From CBDDFN01 sp965227065 (GTDB lineage: Bacteria > Pseudomonadota > Alphaproteobacteria > SPJN01), in NCBI GenBank assembly GCA_965227065.1, contig CBDDFN010000014.1, positions 44,212 to 108,211 on the forward strand: a stretch of DNA of 64,000 nt, given 5' to 3'. Each line of letters begins with the position of its first letter. Position 1 is the first letter of the stretch. The notes under the pieces are model-generated. The model saw nothing but the letters and a program-made list of their open reading frames with translations. It did no database searches and had not been told where the DNA came from. This document shows positions 56,383-64,000 of the stretch, one piece after another. Position numbers and translations under genes: made by a program.

Positions 56383-56681
56383 CTTGAGTTCCTTTCCTGG
56401 GAACATTCACACCATATGGACCGGAGAATAGACCAAACTCTCCGGCAATTCCAAAGGTTTGCAGCACTGATTAGCGCTAAAAATCGAAAAATGTGCTCTG
56501 GAAAGCACAAATTGCGCAGCGATTATGGAGTGCAGAACTGTATGGCACGCGATTGTTTCCGGTTTGTGCTGACAATCGGGGCCTTGAGCCTATTCACGGC
56601 TGGGTTGGCCGCCTCTATCAAGGAACGCAAAATCGCTTCAAAGGGAATCGCTTGGCAAAAGCGCAGGTTTAGAACGGACTT

Positions 56682-56771
56682 TGGCGGATGGGGTGGGATT
56701 CGAACCCACGAACGAGTTGCCCCGTTGCTGGTTTTCAAGACCAGTGCTTTCAACCGCTCAGCCACCCATCC
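56682..56771 (-). tRNA. tRNA-Ser (TGA anticodon)
   Basis: Minus strand: acceptor GGATGGG, D arm GGCTGAGCGGTTGAAAGC, anticodon stem ACTGG/CCAGC region with the loop carrying TGA, a long variable arm typical of Ser and a TTCGAAT T loop. The 3' CCA is encoded (56682-56684). Confidence 0.95.
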
Positions 56772-56810
56772 GTGACGCAGTCCACCGCGGCGGTACGCAC
56801 GGGGGAGGTT

Positions 56811-56885
56811 TGGCTGGGGTGGCAGGATTCGAACCTGCGCATGGCGATACCAAAAACCGCTGCCTTACCGCTTGGCTACACCCCA
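56811..56885 (-). tRNA. tRNA-Gln (TTG anticodon)
   Basis: Minus strand: acceptor TGGGGTG/CACCCCA, D arm with AGCCAAGCGGTAAGGC, anticodon stem GCGGT/ATCGC around T-T-T-T-G-G-T (anticodon TTG), T loop TTCGAAT. CCA is encoded at 56811-56813. It lies 40 bp upstream of tRNA-Ser on the same strand and probably shares its transcript. Confidence 0.95.
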
Positions 56886-56997
56886 ATAGGCCGTTGGAAG
56901 GCGCGCAAAATAGCGAGGTTGATCGGGATACGCAACCAAAGACGCACGGTTTTTTGCACTGCGACCCTCTGTCCTTGCAATACGGGTTGATATCTCG

Positions 56998-57017
56998 ATT
57001 AGAGTAATTATTCTAAT
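56998..57017. promoter_or_regulatory. 20-bp palindrome upstream of the second desaturase gene
   Basis: ATTAGAGTAATTATTCTAAT is symmetrical at 18 of 20 positions and lies 33-52 bp before the ATG at 57050. It is a likely operator, perhaps for the TetR protein encoded just beyond this gene; it does not resemble the TGAC-GTCA pair of the first desaturase. Confidence 0.6.
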
Positions 57018-57049
57018 TTTTCTGAGCGCTCAAACAGGGAGACGAGCTC

Positions 57050-57994
57050 ATGGACGAGATGGGGGCGAAAAGCCTGACACAATATGCGATCCCGGTTTTC
57101 ATCCTGCTGGTGACGATCGAGATCATCCTGTTTGCGCGCGGCCGCATCGGGGTGCATGGCAGCCGGTTACGCTATGACACCAGGGACACCGCTGCGAGCC
57201 TCGCCATGGGGTTGGGCAATACCGTGTTCAATGGCGCGGTGGGACTGTTCGTGATCGGCGGCGTTGTCGTGCTGCAGGAGTACACACTGTTTGATCTGGG
57301 ATGGAGCTGGTGGGTTCTGATCCTGTGCTTCTTCATTGAAGATATGACCTTTTACTGGTCCCACCGGATGAGCCACGAAATTCGCTGGTTCTGGGCAAGC
57401 CATGTCATTCATCACAGCTCCCAGCATTATAATCTGTCGACAGCGTTGCGGCAGAACTGGACCGACATGGCGACGGGTGCCTGGATTTTCTACATCCCGA
57501 TTATTCTGATCGGTTTCCCCGTCGAGATGATCCTGATGTTCCGCGGGGCGTCATCGATCTATCAATTCTGGATCCACACCGAATCGGTGCCCAAGCTCGG
57601 CATTATTGAGAAGGTCATGAACACGGCGAGCCATCACCGGGTTCACCATGCCACAAATCCAGAATATCTCGACCGCAACCATGCCGGGGTGCTGATCATT
57701 TGGGACAAGCTTTTCGGCACCTTTGTTGAAGAGCGCGAGGATGTGCCGATCCGCTACGGAATCGTAAAAAATATCGGCACGTTCAATCCCGTCAAAATCG
57801 CGTTCCATGAATGGGTGGCGATGATCGGGGATGCGGTGCGGGCGCCGGGATTGAAGGCCAAGCTGGGATACATTTTCGGCCCCCCGGGCTGGTGCCATGA
57901 CGGATCGCGCAAAACCTCTGACCAGATTCGCACCGAATGGCGTGAGCGGGTCGCCGGGCAGGACAAGTCTGCGGCACTGGTTGCAGCGGAGTAA
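57050..57994 (+). CDS. sterol desaturase / fatty acid hydroxylase family protein (second copy)
   Basis: 314 residues, a paralogue of the enzyme at 25474. His clusters H105-x3-H109 (H-R-M-S-H), H118-x2-H121-H122 (H-V-I-H-H) and a later H-R-V-H-H are all intact, and the block W-F-W-A-S-H-V-I-H-H-S-S-Q-H-Y-N-L is shared almost letter for letter. It stands without the small membrane-protein partner of the first copy. A TetR gene ends 2 bp away on the other strand. Confidence 0.92.
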   Translation: MDEMGAKSLTQYAIPVFILLVTIEIILFARGRIGVHGSRLRYDTRDTAASLAMGLGNTVFNGAVGLFVIGGVVVLQEYTLFDLGWSWWVLILCFFIEDMTFYWSHRMSHEIRWFWASHVIHHSSQHYNLSTALRQNWTDMATGAWIFYIPIILIGFPVEMILMFRGASSIYQFWIHTESVPKLGIIEKVMNTASHHRVHHATNPEYLDRNHAGVLIIWDKLFGTFVEEREDVPIRYGIVKNIGTFNPVKIAFHEWVAMIGDAVRAPGLKAKLGYIFGPPGWCHDGSRKTSDQIRTEWRERVAGQDKSAALVAAE

Positions 57995-57996
57995 GC

Positions 57997-58629
57997 CTAG
58001 TCGCGCGGAACGATGCGGGCTTCGATATAGCAGATCGCGGCAATCCGGGCTTCTTCGGCCACTTGATCGGTAATCCGGCCATGGCGGTTGCTGCCTTCGA
58101 GCAAAATGCCTGACGTCATCAACAGCAAAACGCGCACCGGCGAAATACCATCGGGCCGCTCGGCGATTGCTTTGAGAATATCGGGCGGGACGAACGCACT
58201 GACCGTTTGTGAAAAGCTCGGCAAAAGCGGTGTGCCTGAATCGACCGGGCCAGGATAGTTGGGCCGATCAAGCAAAATTGCGCGGGCGACATCATCCTCA
58301 TTGAGGTAGCTGACCGCGACCGTCACCATTTTTCCAATCAGCAGACGCCAGTTTGTGCAGTCGGTTTCGCCCAGCACAGGGGCCAGACGCATCACCAGAA
58401 TTTCAATATGCTTTTTCTTCAGGGCATTCAGTATGGCGTGCCGCGTGGGAAAAAACTGATAGACGCTGGCGACGGGAACTTTGGCGACTTCGGCCACTTG
58501 CGGCGATGAAAACCCGTCAGGGCCATGCTCGACCACCAATTGTTCGGCAGCTTTGAGAATTTTGGCAACCTTGATGCGGCCCCGTTCTTGTTTGGGTTCG
58601 CGCGGCAGATAATCTGATTGGGGTTCCAT
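57997..58629 (-). CDS. TetR/AcrR family transcriptional regulator
   Basis: 210 residues. The N-terminal HTH runs over about residues 17-62 (I-L-K-A-A-E-Q-L ... S-S-P-Q-V-A-E-V-A-K-V-P-V-A-S-V-Y-Q-F-F), followed by a helical sensor domain. The ATG at 58629 is preferred over a GTG at 58635. It is convergent with the desaturase and is the nearest candidate regulator for it (inference). A palindrome in its own promoter suggests autoregulation. Confidence 0.9.
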   Translation of the reverse strand: MEPQSDYLPREPKQERGRIKVAKILKAAEQLVVEHGPDGFSSPQVAEVAKVPVASVYQFFPTRHAILNALKKKHIEILVMRLAPVLGETDCTNWRLLIGKMVTVAVSYLNEDDVARAILLDRPNYPGPVDSGTPLLPSFSQTVSAFVPPDILKAIAERPDGISPVRVLLLMTSGILLEGSNRHGRITDQVAEEARIAAICYIEARIVPRD

Positions 58630-58650
58630 AGGCACAACAGCTTGTTGAAC

Positions 58651-58665
58651 GTCATTTGAATTGAC
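58651..58665. promoter_or_regulatory. palindrome in the TetR promoter at 58.6 kb
   Basis: GTCATTTGAATTGAC is an imperfect inverted repeat with GTCA/TGAC ends, 22-36 bp upstream of the TetR ATG and also between it and the stop of the serine hydrolase gene. The half-sites are those of the TGAC-GTCA pairs in reversed order. Confidence 0.45.
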
Positions 58666-58692
58666 ACAATACTGCCGATAGACGCCGCGTGT

Positions 58693-59907
58693 CTAGCGTC
58701 GCTGCTGTATGGTATCGCGGGCATCGGCGCACTTCATGGCCGCCCGCATCAGCGCCCAGATGCGTCCATCACCTGTCGGCGATCCCACACCCGAATTGAG
58801 TGTCAGCCCCAGCGCGAGTGTCCGGTCGGGATCGGCATAGCCACCCGAACCGCCATAACCGGCATGGCCAAATCCGCGGCTTTTGGGCGAGAACCAGTCA
58901 AAAACCCGGTGAAAGCCCAGCCGCCACTTCATATTAAACAGCAATGTCAGGTCAGAGCCTTCATTCTGGATTTCGTTGATCCGCTTGATCCGTTCTGCCG
59001 ACAAGATACGCACCCCATCAATTTCGCCGCCGCCGGCGAGGGCGGCATAAACTTTGGCGAGCGAGCGGGCGGTAAAGACGCCATTCGCACCCGGGATTGT
59101 GGCACGCGCCACTGCATCGGAATTGAAGTCCATGCGGCTGACGCCTTTGGGCTGCAAGGCGGCGCGGAAATTATCGAGATCGAGTTTTCCAAAACTCAGC
59201 CAATAAAGAATTTTCCGAATGACTTCAAAACCCCGGCCGGTATCGGCAACAGGGCTGGTCTTGGAATGGGTTGTCTGGGTGGTGAGCTCAGCCTTGCGGG
59301 GAAATTCTTCGTCGGGCAGGCCGATAAACAGACCATCAAGACCCAGCGGGTCGGCGAGCTTTTCTTTCAGAACGGCTGAGAAACTTTTGTTTTCGATGCG
59401 CTGAATAATCTCGCCCACAAGCCATCCATAGGTCAGCGCATGATAGCCGTGCGCGGTGCCCGGCGTGTAGGCTGGCGGTGCATTTTCAAGCGTCTCGATC
59501 ATATGCGGCCAGTCGAGAATTTCGTGAACGTCTTCGACCATATCGCGGATCCGGTGCAGCCCCGCTTCGTGACACATGATCTGGCGGATGGTGATGGTCT
59601 CTTTGCCCGCTTTGCCGAATTCGGGCCAGTATTTGACGACCGGGTCATCATAATCGGCCTTGCCTTCATCAATCAGCATATGCAGCAGGGTGGAGGCCAT
59701 GCCCTTGCTGGTTGAAAAGGACAGGGACAGCGTGTCCTCAAGCCACGGTTCGTACGCTGCGTTGCGCGTTCCACCCCAAATATCGACCACGCACTCCCCG
59801 CGATGATAGATGCACAGCGCGGTTCCGCCGAATGTCTTGGCGGGGATCTGCTTGCGCAGCAGCTCCGCAACAAGGCCGAAATCGGGATGGACAAATCCGT
59901 GTAGCAT
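58693..59907 (-). CDS. serine hydrolase domain-containing protein (beta-lactamase family)
   Basis: 404 residues. The class C/esterase VIII signature S-x-x-K appears as F-S-T-S-K-G, and the tyrosine motif lies in Y-H-A-L-T-Y-G-W. No signal peptide is seen, which favours a cytosolic esterase over a penicillin-binding role. It follows the alpha/beta hydrolase gene after 26 bp, so the two are co-transcribed. Confidence 0.9.
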   Translation of the reverse strand: MLHGFVHPDFGLVAELLRKQIPAKTFGGTALCIYHRGECVVDIWGGTRNAAYEPWLEDTLSLSFSTSKGMASTLLHMLIDEGKADYDDPVVKYWPEFGKAGKETITIRQIMCHEAGLHRIRDMVEDVHEILDWPHMIETLENAPPAYTPGTAHGYHALTYGWLVGEIIQRIENKSFSAVLKEKLADPLGLDGLFIGLPDEEFPRKAELTTQTTHSKTSPVADTGRGFEVIRKILYWLSFGKLDLDNFRAALQPKGVSRMDFNSDAVARATIPGANGVFTARSLAKVYAALAGGGEIDGVRILSAERIKRINEIQNEGSDLTLLFNMKWRLGFHRVFDWFSPKSRGFGHAGYGGSGGYADPDRTLALGLTLNSGVGSPTGDGRIWALMRAAMKCADARDTIQQRR

Positions 59908-59933
59908 GAGATTAGCCTTTGATTGACGGCGAC

Positions 59934-60812
59934 TTAATTGACGGCGACATGCGCATAGCCTAGCGCCTTGGGATACCAGGCGCGGGCAACATGGCGCAGA
60001 CGCCGCGGCACATATTCGGCAATGTCAAAGGGCTTCCATTGGTCGGGCGCTATCGCCAGCCGGTCGGCAATGGCTATCAGGGTCAGGGGATTGACCGCCA
60101 TGCCGCAATGGCTGCACAGCACTTCGACATTCTCGCGCGGATGCTCAGAAGGCCGGCGCATTTCATCGCCGCTGATCGCTACCGAATCCTCGCGGACAAT
60201 GCCGTCAAACGGCGAATAGATCGACACGAACGGTACCGGCGGGATATCGCTTTCACGGTTCCACATCCATTGTTCCTGGGCGTGCTGTTCAACGCCGCGC
60301 CCCGTGGTGAAGCGCAGCCCATGCGCAATCATCCGGTTCGTATGATGGCTGGTGTCGGGATGCAGTTGCGCGGGCGAGCCCAGCGTGATGACCCGGTCAA
60401 TGTGATCGGGCATCAAAAAGGCCAGCTCCCGGCCATAAACACCACCAAGACTTTGACCAACCAGCGCGACCTTGCCGCCGGTCTCATCGGCCATGCGTTT
60501 GATGCGGTCGCCCAGAACCTGCCCCATTTCGAGCAGGTATGAGAAGGTGTCTTCCGATTGCGGGCCAAGATTTTGACCAAGTCCCCAGCCTTCGGCCTTG
60601 TAGCCCAGCCGGTTCAAAAAGCGGTTAAGCGGTGCCATGGAAAATTCCGGCCCCATGAAGCCGGGCAGGGTCATCACCGCACGCGCTTCGGGCGCTGGGG
60701 GGACAAAGCGGGTCAGTGCGCCTTTGGTGACAAGTCCGGCGGCCAGTTCGGCCATCGCCCAGCTGAGATCAGCTTGTGCGCGTACAATATCGACGGCGGT
60801 TTTGATCGGCAT
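59934..60812 (-). CDS. alpha/beta hydrolase (lipase-like)
   Basis: 292 residues. The nucleophile elbow is G-Q-S-L-G-G; the Asp and His candidates are in Y-S-P-F-D-G-I-V and C-S-H-C-G-M. The ATG at 60812 has AAGGAG upstream; a GTG at 60818 is a poorer start. Overall it resembles esterase/PGAP1-like lipases. First gene of a two-gene operon with the serine hydrolase; a CtrA-type box lies about 120 bp upstream. Confidence 0.88.
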   Translation of the reverse strand: MPIKTAVDIVRAQADLSWAMAELAAGLVTKGALTRFVPPAPEARAVMTLPGFMGPEFSMAPLNRFLNRLGYKAEGWGLGQNLGPQSEDTFSYLLEMGQVLGDRIKRMADETGGKVALVGQSLGGVYGRELAFLMPDHIDRVITLGSPAQLHPDTSHHTNRMIAHGLRFTTGRGVEQHAQEQWMWNRESDIPPVPFVSIYSPFDGIVREDSVAISGDEMRRPSEHPRENVEVLCSHCGMAVNPLTLIAIADRLAIAPDQWKPFDIAEYVPRRLRHVARAWYPKALGYAHVAVN

Positions 60813-60932
60813 AAACACTCCTTGCCGGCGCGATGCCGGTGGTTCGATTCGAGAATAGCGATAGCCAAGTCTAGCGGAGCGGCTTGATCCCTGTCGATAT
60901 GAATGGCGGTTAACTTTTAATCGGCTGTCGCG

Positions 60933-60947
60933 TTAACGAGTGTTTAA
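60933..60947. promoter_or_regulatory. CtrA-type box upstream of the hydrolase operon
   Basis: TTAA-CGAGTGT-TTAA is a perfect TTAA-N7-TTAA site. It can serve the minus-strand hydrolase operon (ATG 60812) or a plus-strand transcript. Confidence 0.5.
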
Positions 60948-61110
60948 GTTTGCCACGCCACACTGTTTTCACGGTCAAAGACCGAGCCGGTTTGTGGCAA
61001 CCGGTTGTGTGGGTCGGCTCTGAATTTGAGAGTGTTCCAGCCCTTAGCCCCGTCAGGGCCGACCTCACACCATAAAAACATGATGAGACTCGCTCCGGCA
61101 GCGTGCTGCC

Positions 61111-61148
61111 CGACCAAGGCCCGTCTGGAAACAGACGGGTCTTGGTCG
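61111..61148 (+). ncRNA. exceptionally stable hairpin, possible part of an unannotated RNA
   Basis: CGACCAAG-G-CCCGTCTG pairs with CAGACGGG-T-CTTGGTCG around a GAAA tetraloop, giving a 17-bp stem. The GNRA loop appears only on the plus strand (minus reads TTTC), suggesting that a plus-strand transcript is the functional form. There is no T-run on either strand, so it is not an ordinary terminator for znuC. Confidence 0.35.
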
Positions 61149-61152
61149 TTGT

Positions 61153-61867
61153 CTAGTGGTGATGGTGATCGTGGCTGTGGGAATAGACCGCCAGCGACTG
61201 GGCGCCCTGGGGGCCGAACAATTTGATATAGGCGGGGTCCTGGGCCACGCTTTCCGGCGTTCCCGCGCAACAAATATGACCCTGAACGCAGATCACCCGG
61301 TGGGTTCGGGCCATCACCAGATGCAAATCATGGCTGACGATCAGCACACCGCAATTGCGGCGCTCCGCCGTGTCGGCAATCAAATCATACAGATCGATTT
61401 GTCCCGGCGCGTCAACGCCTTGGACGGGTTCGTCGAGAATGAGCAGCGTGGGGTCTTGCAACAGGGCGCGGGCAAGCAGGACGCGGCGGAACTCTCCCCC
61501 CGACAGATGATGCAGCATGCCGTCCAGACGCGCCTCGGCCCCGACTTCAGCCAAAACAGCGCGCCGACGCGCCCCGTCACTGGGTTTGCCGGTGCGCAAG
61601 AAGCGGTCCACGGTCAACGGCATGATCGGATCAATAGCCAGTTTTTGCGGCACATAGCCGATTGTGAGGTCAGCGCTTTTGGTGATGTGTCCCTCTGCAA
61701 TCGGGATCAGTCCCAACAGGCCGCGCACGATGGACGATTTGCCCGCGCCATTGGGGCCGATCAGGGTGACGATTTCGCCTTTCCCCGATCGCAAAGCTTA
61801 TGCCGTGAACGACGGTCTTGTCGCCATAGGCGATCGCCATCTGTTTCGCTTCGATCAGCGCGCTCAT
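61153..61867 (-). pseudogene. znuC: zinc ABC transporter ATP-binding protein (ZnuC-like), one frameshift near the N-terminus
   Basis: About 237 residues expected. The first frame encodes the start S-A-L-I-E-A-K-Q-M-A-I-A-Y-G-D to about residue 27; the second contains Walker A G-P-N-G-A-G-K-S-S, signature L-S-G-G-E-F-R-R, Walker B L-L-I-L-D-E-P and a His-rich tail H-S-H-D-H-H-H-H. Removing one base from the CCCC run at 61783-61786 (GGGG in sense) rejoins them as F-A-I-G-K-G-E-I-V. Its start overlaps the end of the upstream Fur-family gene by four bases. No znuA or znuB is adjacent. Confidence 0.87.
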
Positions 61868-62376
61868 GATCCAGTCCGGCACTGGGTGCACAGCCCGTGC
61901 GCCTCGATAGTCAGCGAGCTGATGGTGAAATCTGTGTCCTTGGCGGCCCCGCCCATTGCCTTTCGAATGGCCGGTCCTGCCAGTTCCGATACCCGCCCGC
62001 AACTGTCGCAGATCAAAAATGCGCCTTCATGGGGGTGATCGGGGTCGGGGCATCCGACATAGGCATTCAGGCTCTCAATCCGGTGGATCAACCCCATTTC
62101 CACCAGAAAATCGAGCGCCCGGTAAACGGTCGGCGGCTTGATGCCCGGCCTTTCCCGCGCCAGCGTTTCGAGAATGTCATAGGCCTTGTGCGCCTTGTGA
62201 TCGGACCAGATGGCCAAAAGCACGGCGCGGCGATTGTCCGTCAGCCGCGCTCCGCGCGAAACGGCCAGCTTTTCCGCCGCCGACACGGCATCATCGACGC
62301 ACAGCCGGTGGTCGTGACCGGCATGGGCGTGCGCGGATGGCGATTGATCCATATTTGAGCGATTTCGGTCTGTCAT
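61864..62376 (-). CDS. zur: Fur family transcriptional regulator (Zur-like)
   Basis: 170 residues. A His-rich N-terminus (A-H-A-H-A-G-H-D-H) precedes the winged helix with P-P-T-V-Y-R-A-L-D-F-L, and two C-x-x-C pairs (C-D-S-C and C-T-Q-C) form the structural zinc site. Overlap with the ZnuC gene supports a zinc-responsive regulator rather than Fur proper. I see no clear Zur box in the 160 bp upstream. Confidence 0.88.
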   Translation of the reverse strand: MTDRNRSNMDQSPSAHAHAGHDHRLCVDDAVSAAEKLAVSRGARLTDNRRAVLLAIWSDHKAHKAYDILETLARERPGIKPPTVYRALDFLVEMGLIHRIESLNAYVGCPDPDHPHEGAFLICDSCGRVSELAGPAIRKAMGGAAKDTDFTISSLTIEAHGLCTQCRTGS

Positions 62377-62470
62377 GCACCCATTCTACCGATTCCCCGG
62401 CAATTTCACACGGTAAACGGCCCAATACGGGGAATGTTTAACGCCAATGTGTTGCTGTTAACCATTGGGG

Positions 62471-62486
62471 TTAACGGTCGGTTAAC
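62471..62486. promoter_or_regulatory. CtrA-type box upstream of cpaB
   Basis: TTAA-CGGTCGG-TTAAC is a perfect full site; two further TTAAC half-sites lie just upstream (62437, 62458). It is 53-68 bp before the cpaB ATG, as expected for CtrA control of Flp/Cpa pilus genes known in Caulobacter. Confidence 0.75.
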
Positions 62487-62538
62487 CAATCCGGCCCATG
62501 GTTGGGCGCACGAAAAACGCAGGCGGAGGCGAGGTCTC

Positions 62539-63462
62539 ATGGAGCGTAATGCCCGAATTCAAATTATCATCGGTATCAGCCTGATTGTGGCTGCGGTGCT
62601 GATCGTTGTGTCAGCCTACAGTCTGTTGTCGAGCGGTGATGCCCCCGAGGAAATGCAGGCCGTCGCTGAAGGTGATGAGGAGCGCTACCGCGTTATGATC
62701 GCCGCCCGGCCCCTGCCGCGCGGGACACAATTGGTTAAGGCTGATGCGCTGTTGCTCACCGTAATCGGTCAGCCGCCGCAAGGCTCGCTGGTGCAGGGGG
62801 CCATTATTGATGGCCAAACCGCGCTTGAAGATATCGAACAAGGCCAGATCCTGATGCAGAGCCTGCTGACCGACAAGCCCAATGCGGCGGGTCTGTCGGC
62901 GGTTCTGGATGATGGTCAGCGCGCTATCGCCATCCGCGTGTCGGAAGAAAGCGGGCTCGCCAACCTGCTGATGCCCGGCGACCGGGTCGATGTGCAGCTT
63001 GTTCTGCGCCAGGATGCCATTGTGGGCCGCGAAAATATTCGCGTGGCCCGCACCACTGACGAGCCTGAAAAGCCGCTGATCCCCGAAGGCGATCCCTCTG
63101 AGGCGCGCATGCTGCTTCAAGATGTCGAAGTTATTGCCGTTGGCCCGTTGATCAAAGGCGATGAAGGCGCGGCGATTGAACCGTACCGCACCGTCTCGCT
63201 TGTCGTGTCACCCCAACAGGCTTCCACCATTGCCCTTGCCCGGGAGCTTGGCAGCTTCGCGCTGTCCCTGCGCGGGGCGGAAGACCGGGAAACCGCAGCC
63301 GATCGCACGATCACTGTGACCGAACTGCGCGGACCCGATGCAATTGCCAAGAAGCGCGCTGAAGCGCTCCGCCAGCAGCGCCTGCAAAACAATACTGTTC
63401 ATGAAGTGCAGGTCATCAATGGCAGCAAAGTCGAAACGACTGAAATCAAGGGGAACCGCTAA
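62539..63462 (+). CDS. cpaB: Flp pilus assembly protein CpaB
   Basis: 307 residues. An N-terminal membrane helix (about 8-30) is followed by the SAF domain (A-A-R-P-L-P-R-G-T-Q-L-V) and the CpaB/RcpC C-domain (G-L-S-A-V-L-D-D-G-Q-R-A-I-A-I-R-V ... L-L-M-P-G-D-R-V-D-V). A periplasmic factor for Flp/Tad pilus assembly. The ATG at 62539 follows GGAGGCGAGG; the open frame upstream to 62434 overlaps the CtrA box. It overlaps the cpaC start by one base. Confidence 0.95.
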   Translation: MERNARIQIIIGISLIVAAVLIVVSAYSLLSSGDAPEEMQAVAEGDEERYRVMIAARPLPRGTQLVKADALLLTVIGQPPQGSLVQGAIIDGQTALEDIEQGQILMQSLLTDKPNAAGLSAVLDDGQRAIAIRVSEESGLANLLMPGDRVDVQLVLRQDAIVGRENIRVARTTDEPEKPLIPEGDPSEARMLLQDVEVIAVGPLIKGDEGAAIEPYRTVSLVVSPQQASTIALARELGSFALSLRGAEDRETAADRTITVTELRGPDAIAKKRAEALRQQRLQNNTVHEVQVINGSKVETTEIKGNR

Positions 63463-64000
63463 TGTCTGGAACGCTGATGCACCGTCTCACACTCGCCTTT
63501 GTGCTGATTGTCGGGGTCGGACTGACCGCGCCGGCTTTCGCCAAGACCGTCGAAATCGTCACCGGCCTGCAAAGCTTTGTGCGGACGGACCAAACCGTGG
63601 TTCGGGCCTCGGTCGGTGACGGCGAAGTCGCCGAAGTGCTTGCGGTGAACAAATATGAAGTCCGGATGCTCGGCAAAAAGCCCGGCCGCACCAACCTCTC
63701 GGTTTGGGTCAAGGCCGCCGGTACCGACCGGGGCGAACGCCGTCTCGACTATTTCATTCATGTTGTGCCGGACCTCAATGGCTTGCGCCGTATTTTGCAG
63801 CGTGACCCCGCATTGAAAAACGCGACGATCTATTCTGATGGCGGCCGGGTGGTGATTGATGGCGAAGTGCCGTCAGAGGCCGCTGCCACCAAGCTTAACA
63901 AGATTGCCGACCTTTATATCGGTAAGGATAGCTACGCCAATCTGGTGCGCCTTGCCGGCAAGAAGATGGTGTCGGTTGAAATCAAGTTCGCTGCCGTCTC
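63462..64000 (+). CDS. cpaC: Flp pilus secretin CpaC, N-terminal part (runs off the window)
   Basis: 179 codons are visible. A signal peptide ends at P-A-F-A-K, followed by the pilus-secretin N-domain (V-E-I-V-T-G-L-Q-S-F-V-R ... G-K-K-P-G-R-T-N-L-S-V-W) and the BON-like repeat (V-V-I-D-G-E-V-P-S-E-A-A-A). Together with CpaB it belongs to a tad/cpa locus extending beyond the window. TAATG coupling to cpaB. Confidence 0.93.
   Translation, partial: MSGTLMHRLTLAFVLIVGVGLTAPAFAKTVEIVTGLQSFVRTDQTVVRASVGDGEVAEVLAVNKYEVRMLGKKPGRTNLSVWVKAAGTDRGERRLDYFIHVVPDLNGLRRILQRDPALKNATIYSDGGRVVIDGEVPSEAAATKLNKIADLYIGKDSYANLVRLAGKKMVSVEIKFAAV

Larger units (their letters stand above)
60813..61152. other. 340-bp structured intergenic region with CtrA box
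   Basis: No coding frame is convincing. The region holds a CtrA-type box (60933), a CCGGTT-TGTGGC-AACCGG hairpin near 60990-61010 and a very stable hairpin at 61111-61148. It may supply the promoter of the hydrolase operon and, in the other direction, a structured RNA. Confidence 0.45.

Noticed and set aside
61111..61148. Ordinary intrinsic terminator of znuC
   Set aside because: No T-run follows on either strand and the loop is a GNRA only on the plus strand.

Overview
This is chromosomal DNA of a GC-rich alphaproteobacterium. Alphaproteobacterial families such as DUF2794, DUF1491 and IalB, a TonB2-type energy unit, a CpaB/CpaC pilus locus at the right edge, and perfect CtrA-type boxes (TTAA-N7-TTAA) in three intergenic regions point to the Caulobacterales/Maricaulales side of the class (for example Hyphomonadaceae-like bacteria). 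The placement is inference, since no 16S gene is present. I see no insertion sequence, prophage or CRISPR array.

Layout. 0-5.6 kb: housekeeping genes (HNH nuclease, lipid kinase, argG, rlmN, IalB protein, SpoU methyltransferase). 5.6-11.1 kb: quinone oxidoreductase and metallo-beta-lactamase-fold pair, then a TonB-dependent receptor divergent from a TetR regulator with a palindrome between them. 11.2-18 kb: a diiron-type hydrolase, DinB and DUF1232 proteins, a frameshifted SDR, the operon thpR-cobB-phhB-thioesterase, and a frameshifted aldo/keto reductase. 17.8-21.8 kb: a tesA/ybbA/ybbP-like trio. 21.9-29.6 kb: BI-1 membrane protein, a probable 6S-type RNA, small conserved genes, a fatty-acid-hydroxylase/sterol-desaturase operon, crotonase and carboxylesterase. 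30.1-35.4 kb: a complete TonB2-type operon (DUF3450, long ExbB, ExbB, ExbD, TonB, TPR). 37.3-54.1 kb: an exopolysaccharide export locus on both strands. 54.1-62.4 kb: three tRNAs, alcohol dehydrogenase, OmpA lipoprotein, a second desaturase with a TetR regulator, three hydrolases, and zur-znuC. 62.5-64 kb: cpaB and the start of cpaC under a CtrA box.

How the genes work together. Three themes recur: lipid and fatty-acid chemistry (two desaturase paralogues, PF10118 hydrolase, crotonase, esterases, QOR, ADH), TonB-powered uptake, and surface polysaccharide and pilus assembly. Two lipid-type transcription units share an unusual double palindrome (tandem TGAC-N5/6-GTCA about 22 bp apart), which suggests an undescribed regulon. 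Two intergenic regions combine a CtrA box with a strong plus-strand hairpin but no gene, so they may encode unannotated cell-cycle-linked RNAs.

Four otherwise intact genes (SDR, aldo/keto reductase, Wzc kinase, ZnuC) each carry one extra base in a short G/C run. The most economical reading is homopolymer error in the assembly, so these genes should be treated as probably functional until checked.
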